A DNA stretch of 64,000 nt from Actinokineospora auranticolor (GTDB lineage: Bacteria; Actinomycetota; Actinomycetes; Mycobacteriales; Pseudonocardiaceae). The translations under genes and the position numbers were made by a program. The stretch is taken from positions 26,780-90,779 of the forward strand of contig NZ_PTIX01000029.1 in NCBI RefSeq assembly GCF_002934265.1, read 5' to 3'. Below, in pieces: positions 60,259 to 64,000 of the stretch. Below the pieces are notes generated by a model. The model was not told the origin of the DNA. It made no database searches and saw only the letters and a list, made by a program, of their open reading frames with translations. The stretch's first letter is position 1; each line of letters begins with the position of its first letter.

Positions 60259-60684
60259 GTGAAAGATGTTCCTGGGTGGCGGCGCGTCCAGCGGATTCCC
60301 GACACGGACACCGGAGCCTTGGAGGGAGCCGGTAGGACCACCCATCTCGTGACCAGGATCGAACACCGTCCCGACCACGACCTGCTCTGCGTCGAGGGCG
60401 AGGTGGACATGGCGTCGGTGCCGCTTCTCGACAAGGCCCTCCACGACGCGTTCACCAGCGAGGACTCCACCGGGCTCCTGGTTGTGGACCTCACCGACGT
60501 CGGATTCCTCGGTTCGGTCGGGCTGCGATCACTGGTCATCGCCCGCGAGCACGCGGCCGAGACGGGGCGACGCTTGGTGGTGATCACCCCCGAGAGCAGT
60601 GCTGTGCGCCGCGCGATCAACATCACCGGCCTGGACCAGACGCTCGTCCTAGCCGCCGACCTCCAAGAGGTGTGTCGACCGTAG
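60259..60684 (+). CDS. STAS-domain anti-sigma factor antagonist-like protein (second copy)
   Basis: The STAS domain reads LVTRIEHRPDHDLLCVEGEV, then LLVVDLTDVGFLGSVGLRSL. As in the first copy (2987-3343) the residue before the conserved Gly is not Ser or Thr (here Val), so the usual phosphorylation site is changed. GTG 60259 gives 141 residues; GTG 60349, which starts just before the domain, is possible. No anti-sigma kinase nearby. The gene ends against a strong bidirectional hairpin. Confidence 0.75.
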   Translation: MKDVPGWRRVQRIPDTDTGALEGAGRTTHLVTRIEHRPDHDLLCVEGEVDMASVPLLDKALHDAFTSEDSTGLLVVDLTDVGFLGSVGLRSLVIAREHAAETGRRLVVITPESSAVRRAINITGLDQTLVLAADLQEVCRP

Positions 60685-60799
60685 CCCTACCAAGGCACCG
60701 TCTGGGGCATCCTCGGCGACATCTGGGGGCGAAGGGGTCCCCGTGAACCTGTCTGGCAGTGCTCGACGACCGGCGATTACCCGCCCACTATGTCGGGAG

Positions 60800-60851
60800 G
60801 ACAAGGTTGTGCCCCGACGGGCAAGTGATCCCGTCGGGGCACAACCTTGTC
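60800..60851. terminator. Perfect 22-bp inverted repeat, bidirectional terminator
   Basis: The 22 bases at 60800-60821 (starting GACAAGGTTGTG) are exactly complementary to 60830-60851, with an 8-base loop. It sits between the convergent STAS gene (plus) and winged-helix gene (minus), the place for a two-way terminator. The length and perfection are striking. Confidence 0.7.
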
Positions 60852-60882
60852 AAGGCGACGATGGCGAGGATGAGTTGCCGGG

Positions 60883-61713
60883 TCAGTTCTCCAGCGCGGT
60901 CGTGACGAGCTGCTCGACCGGAGCGAGGGCAAACCGTCTCGGCTTGTCCTGGACCCTCACCGCCACGCCGTCGGCGACCAGTTTGTCGAGGGCGTTGCTC
61001 ACCGCGCCCCCTGACTTGCCTTCCAAGGCCCGGGCGATTTCGGTGGGACTGAGCCGCTGAGTGGGGTGATCGCGCAGGTAGTCCTCGACCTGCCCACGCA
61101 GCGCACCCGGGGCCAACCTCGGCGCTTTCCCCACGCGAGCCTTGATGGCTTCTGCCGGCGTGGAGATGGGGCCGGGCTCGGCGGAATGCGCCGGTTCGGC
61201 GTTCGGGGTCTCCTCGGGCACGGCGACGGAGGCGGTGTCGGCCCTGCTCCGCGCGTCCTCTGGCGCGGAGTTCTCCTGCGGCACGTCGGTCTCTAGGTGC
61301 TCGTCGTCGCTGTCGGAGGTCGGGACCGGGTGGTCTTCGCCCTCGGGGTCGACCGCGTCGGGACCGTCGCCCGCGCCGGAGTCGGTCGTGCTCGGTTCGG
61401 CGGCGGTGGTCTCGGTGATCGTCCATAGGTCGGCGGCGCGCCCACTGCTGGTGGCGGCAGTGCCTGCCGTGCGGGTGACGCATCCCTCGTGTGCCCACCG
61501 GGCGAGGATCTTCTGCGCGGTGGACTTCCCGATACCGGCCGATGTGGACAACTCGACGGCGGTGGTGCCGGGGTTGGTGTGCAACACCGCCCACAGCTTG
61601 TCCTCCGTCGCCGTGCGTGTCGCCATCGCGGCCGGATCGGGTACCACCCGTAGAGCGGGTTCCTGACGCGCCGTGCTGGTGCGGGCTGTGCGGACGCGGT
61701 TCTTGTTAGGCAT
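60883..61713 (-). CDS. Regulator with two winged-helix domains
   Basis: The start is ATG 61713 (AAGGA upstream; a longer frame to 62082 is not coding). The 276-residue protein has an N-terminal winged helix (LWAVLHTNPGTTAVELSTSA, IGKSTAQKILARWAHEGCV), a long acidic linker (residues about 105-195) and a second winged helix (HPTQRLSPTEIARALEGKSG, AVSNALDKLVADGVAVRV). The second is similar to the N-terminal domain of the MoxR-type ATPase at 52304. The two-wing build with a flexible acidic linker suggests DNA bridging or looping. Confidence 0.75.
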   Translation of the reverse strand: MPNKNRVRTARTSTARQEPALRVVPDPAAMATRTATEDKLWAVLHTNPGTTAVELSTSAGIGKSTAQKILARWAHEGCVTRTAGTAATSSGRAADLWTITETTAAEPSTTDSGAGDGPDAVDPEGEDHPVPTSDSDDEHLETDVPQENSAPEDARSRADTASVAVPEETPNAEPAHSAEPGPISTPAEAIKARVGKAPRLAPGALRGQVEDYLRDHPTQRLSPTEIARALEGKSGGAVSNALDKLVADGVAVRVQDKPRRFALAPVEQLVTTALEN

Positions 61714-62013
61714 GGCCAAATCCTTCTTGTCCAGGTTGCCGTGATCGTTGTGGCGAGCAGGAGGCTTCGGCTGTCCCGGCCGGTGCGAGCGCTGCTCCGA
61801 CACGGCGCGGGCCGGTGGGCCATACGCATATGGACGCTTCCTTCCCCTCGGGAAGTCAAGCCACGTCAAGAAAAATTCGGGCGTCGAGACGTGTCTCTGG
61901 CACTCCGGCAGCCGGGGCCTTGACAGCACCGCGGCCACGAAGCGTCCATACACGTCGGCCGGCCCTGGCCGCCGACTCGCCGACAACGAGAAAACCGAAG
62001 GGGTGCTGGAACG
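61714..62013. other. Control region between two-winged-helix gene and small genes
   Basis: 300 bases without a good frame between divergent genes. It must contain the promoters for both. Slightly A/T-richer near 61855-61885. No distinct operator was recognised. Confidence 0.4.
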
Positions 62014-62160
62014 ATGGCGACCAACAACACCGCACCCGATCCGGCCACCACAGCCTTCGACACGGCCGTAGGGGCACGTCATCGCGCCGCCGAACCTGAA
62101 CCCGCCGAGGGATTCGCCCGACCGCCACAGCCGCTCACCGAGGCATCGCTGTGTGCGTGA
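62014..62160 (+). CDS. Small unassigned protein (48 residues)
   Basis: ATG 62014 follows AGGGGTGCTGG. The product is Ala/Pro-rich and acidic (ATNNTAPDPATTAFDTAVGA, EPEPAEGFARPPQPLTEASL). It ends with TGA that overlaps the next start (GTGA), and third positions are almost all G or C, which argues for translation. No family. Confidence 0.5.
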   Translation: MATNNTAPDPATTAFDTAVGARHRAAEPEPAEGFARPPQPLTEASLCA

Positions 62161-62324
62161 AAGGGCTTCCCTCGGACACGATCATCCTCGCACCCTCAGT
62201 CGAGGCACCGCCGATGCGTTGCCCGGAGTGGCTGTGGAGGCTTCTGGTGTCGGCGGTGGACATCATCGACGAGAGGGACCCCGGGCGTGCGGGAGAGGTC
62301 GCCCTGTTCACCGGGACTGGATGA
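62157..62324 (+). CDS. Small unassigned protein (55 residues)
   Basis: GTG 62157 overlaps the stop of the previous frame; GTG 62151 is an alternative. The product reads LPSDTIILAPSVEAPPMRCP, EWLWRLLVSAVDIIDERDPG and ends GRAGEVALFTGTG; one amphipathic helix is likely. It is coupled by ATGA to the next frame. Three short frames linked by overlaps form a translational chain. Confidence 0.5.
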   Translation: MKGLPSDTIILAPSVEAPPMRCPEWLWRLLVSAVDIIDERDPGRAGEVALFTGTG

Positions 62325-62557
62325 CCCACCAACCCGCCGACGGCCCCTACGACGGAGACCTCGTCCTGCGTCCGGTTCCCGCCCCCAACGACCGTGGGAC
62401 CGTCCGAGCGCAGCCGGTTTCCCGGCCGCCGCCCTGGCATCTCCAGAAGAACTCCGTGCAGCGGCGTTCGGACCACCACTGCGTCAGCCGGTCCACCTCA
62501 CCGTCCCCTCCCTCCTCGCGCAGTCGCGCGGGGTTGCGGCAGGCGGCCAGGGCGTAG
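62321..62557 (+). CDS. Small unassigned protein (78 residues), third of a chain
   Basis: ATG 62321 overlaps the previous stop. The first half is well formed (THQPADGPYDGDLVLRPVPA, NDRGTVRAQPVSRPPPWHLQ); the second half is Ser/Arg-rich and could be out of frame with the original gene. An opposite frame (62347-62571) also has good codon use, so only one may be real. Confidence 0.4.
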   Translation: MTHQPADGPYDGDLVLRPVPAPNDRGTVRAQPVSRPPPWHLQKNSVQRRSDHHCVSRSTSPSPPSSRSRAGLRQAARA

Positions 62558-63104
62558 AGGAAGCCGTTCATACCGAGCCGGAGCGCCCGAGAGATCCCCG
62601 GCACTCCTGGCCCTTGGGGTCTCGGCCAAGATTGACAGCGGTGATCAAAAGTAACAGAACCGTGCCCTCGCCGTGACCGGCTGTACCGTGATCACGTCCG
62701 TCGATGTTCGGCGAGTGGTGATGATGATCGGCCGTCACTTCATCGTTCCCAGAAACTCCTGCGCTATAGGAGGCCGATTTTCGATGCCAAGCTGCTGACC
62801 GTGACCAAGTCGTGACCTTGGCCAACTCGAACGCGGTGCACAGTGCTGAGCACTCCAACCACCGTGCTTGGCCGTCGCGCTCACCGCGCGACCTTCGGGA
62901 CCTACGGTTGGTCTGCAGGTCTGGGCGACACGCTCGATCCACTCACAGCGACCGCTCGCTGGTGCGGGTGGCCACTGGGGCGGGTGGCAGCGTAAGAATA
63001 CTTCGGGTGATCTCGGATCAGTCGGGCTCTCTCGCAGACAGGCGCTCGGCTGTTCGGACAAGATTGGTGCCAGCAGGCTAGGGACGTAGTGGACGGGATG
63101 TTGC
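62558..63104. other. Gene-free stretch upstream of the methyltransferase gene
   Basis: About 550 bases with no supported gene. Composition is lower in G+C near 62640-62760 (AAAGTAACAG and similar). It separates the plasmid-like block from the restriction-modification gene and should carry the latter's promoter. Confidence 0.45.
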
Positions 63105-63871
63105 ATGGCGGCGGGGTACAGCGGAGGGCTCGAGCTCACCTGGACGAACAAGGACAAGGCGCTGCTATCCACGGGGGACGGCAAGTACGATTACACGTTC
63201 GTCGATCGAGCCGACTACCGCGTCTCTGAGGTTCGGCTGCTGCACGAGGCTGAGCGCGTCGAAGCGCTGGCGCCCAACAGTCGGCCGGATGGGCTGCCCG
63301 AGCCCACAACCGACAACCTCCTCATCACGGGCGACGCCATGCATGCTCTGGACGTCCTCAACAAGGTCCCCGAGTACGCCGAGCGCTACCTCGGCAAGGT
63401 GAAGTTGGTGTACATCGATCCTCCCTTCAACACGGGGCAGGCGTTCACCCACTACGACGACAACATCGAGCACTCGATCTGGCTTACGATGCTTCGCGAC
63501 CGGTTGAGGCAGATCAAGCCGCTCCTGTCCGATGATGGCTCGGTATGGGTGCATCTCGACGACGCCGAGGTGCACCGCTGCCGCTCGGTGCTGGACGAAG
63601 AACTCGGTTCCGAGAACTTCGTTGCAGAGGTCGTGTGGCAGAAGGCCACTTCGCCGCGTAACGACACCACGGGCTTCTCGATCTCCCATGACAGTCTGCT
63701 GGTGTACCGCAAGACGGATCGCTGGGCACCGAACCGAATGAAGAGGCTTGCATCCTCGAATACATCCCGCTACCGGTCCCGAGACGGCGACCCGGTGCCG
63801 TGGCGCGACGGGGACGCAACCGCGGGGAAGGCTTCTACCAATCACCCGATGGTTTACGCCATCCAACACCC
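63105..63871 (+). pseudogene. Type III restriction-modification Mod methyltransferase, truncated by an IS
   Basis: The start encodes GDGKYDYTFVDRADYRVSEV, NLLITGDAMHALDVLNKVPE and KLVYIDPPFNTGQAFTHYDD, with the catalytic DPPF at residues 105-108 and WLTMLRDRLRQIKPLLSDDG after it: a beta-class adenine methyltransferase of the Mod type. The family-like reading ends at about residue 255 (ASTNHPMVYAIQHP) and then becomes unrelated sequence ending in a stop at 63948. The target recognition domain and SAM-binding motif that lie C-terminal in this class are separated from it, so this copy should be inactive. A res gene is not visible. Confidence 0.8.
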
Positions 63872-64000
63872 CAATGCCACTAACTTAAGCAAGGAGCTGC
63901 TATTATTTTCGGGTGGCTCGCGTGGTGCAGGTTCGTGGTGGTGTCGTTGATTCGTCGGCTGTTCGGTTGACCGATCGGATCTCGTTGGGTGTGTTGGCGG
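63872..64000 (+). mobile_element. Left end of an IS4-like insertion sequence
   Basis: From 63872 (CAATGCCACTAACTTAAGC) the sequence no longer follows the Mod gene, and a transposase start follows at 63913. The 63872 sequence is a plausible terminal inverted repeat; the other end and the target duplication are outside the window. Confidence 0.65.
63913..64000 (+). CDS. N-terminus of an IS4-family transposase (runs off the window)
   Basis: GTG 63913 opens a frame that reads ARVVQVRGGVVDSSAVRLTD, then RISLGVLA up to the window end. This is the start typical of IS4-family transposases of actinomycetes (LTDRISLGVL). The catalytic DDE domain is outside the window, so activity cannot be judged. Confidence 0.65.
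   Translation, partial: MARVVQVRGGVVDSSAVRLTDRISLGVLA

Noticed and set aside
62347..62571. Minus-strand 74-residue frame MNGFLYALAACRNPARLREE
   Set aside because: Codon bias is good but there is no ribosome binding site and it overlaps the coupled plus-strand chain; left as an open alternative.

Overview
The window is very high-GC DNA with GTG/ATG starts, G/C-ending codons and many ATGA/GTGA stop-start overlaps. Together with actinomycete-type families (NB-ARC/TPR proteins, XRE-TPR regulators, DUF6461, LysM-BTAD proteins, Tad pilus genes) this points to a filamentous actinomycete, probably Pseudonocardiales; the taxon is inferred from gene content, not from a marker gene. Almost all of it looks like accessory genome: repeated attachment-site relics, decayed genes, IS fragments, defence genes and plasmid-like gene sets.

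Layout. (1) 1-3.4 kb: end of a membrane-protein operon (flippase-like gene), two decayed genes and a lone STAS protein. (2) 3.76-18.4 kb: a layered genomic island. Its left edge carries the 3' half of a tRNA-Val(CAC) gene (3762-3803, minus strand), the usual scar of integration into a tRNA. An approximately 0.9 kb segment next to it (3797-4690) recurs at 10824-11715, and a shorter relic lies at about 18330-18440. The first interval carries an ABC-three-component (ABC-3C) defence system plus two unassigned genes, one with a PD-(D/E)XK-like motif. The second carries an NB-ARC/TPR protein, an endonuclease VII-like protein and a large PD-(D/E)XK-like protein. (3) 18.6-24.9 kb: a helicase with a nuclease-like tail, a divergent protein with two RusA-like halves, an HNH protein and a LOTUS-domain fragment. 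(4) 24.8-29.6 kb: small unassigned genes, a NucA/NucB-like secreted protein, a DUF6461 protein and an XRE-TPR regulator.

(5) 29.6-38.2 kb: a compact 7-deazapurine locus. Two GntR/UTRA-type regulators face an operon of a tandem-domain QueD, QueE, FolE, a tRNA-guanine-transglycosylase-like (DpdA-like) protein, a nucleoside-phosphorylase-like protein, a dNMP-kinase-like protein, a DUF2797 protein and a methyltransferase, with a NUDIX gene at the end. The enzymes would take GTP to 7-carboxy-7-deazaguanine; no QueC is visible. A near-perfect palindrome upstream of queD is a likely operator. I consider this the best candidate for an undescribed pathway.

(6) 38.3-50.8 kb: a complete Tad/Flp-type pilus or secretion locus (prepilin peptidase, CpaB/SAF, CpaE-like, TadA, TadB, TadC, a small Flp-like pilin, two TadE-like and one TadG-like protein) closing with a LysM-BTAD regulator. 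(7) 50.9-62.6 kb: a plasmid- or phage-like block: HxlR regulator, a 0.9 kb gene-free stretch with four 12-bp iterons, a MoxR-type AAA ATPase with an N-terminal winged helix, a metallopeptidase/VWA partner, about eight small unassigned proteins (one RAMA-like, two sharing an unnamed domain), a second STAS protein and a two-winged-helix regulator. (8) 63.1-64.0 kb: the start of a type III Mod methyltransferase gene, cut by the left end of an IS4-like element that runs out of the window.
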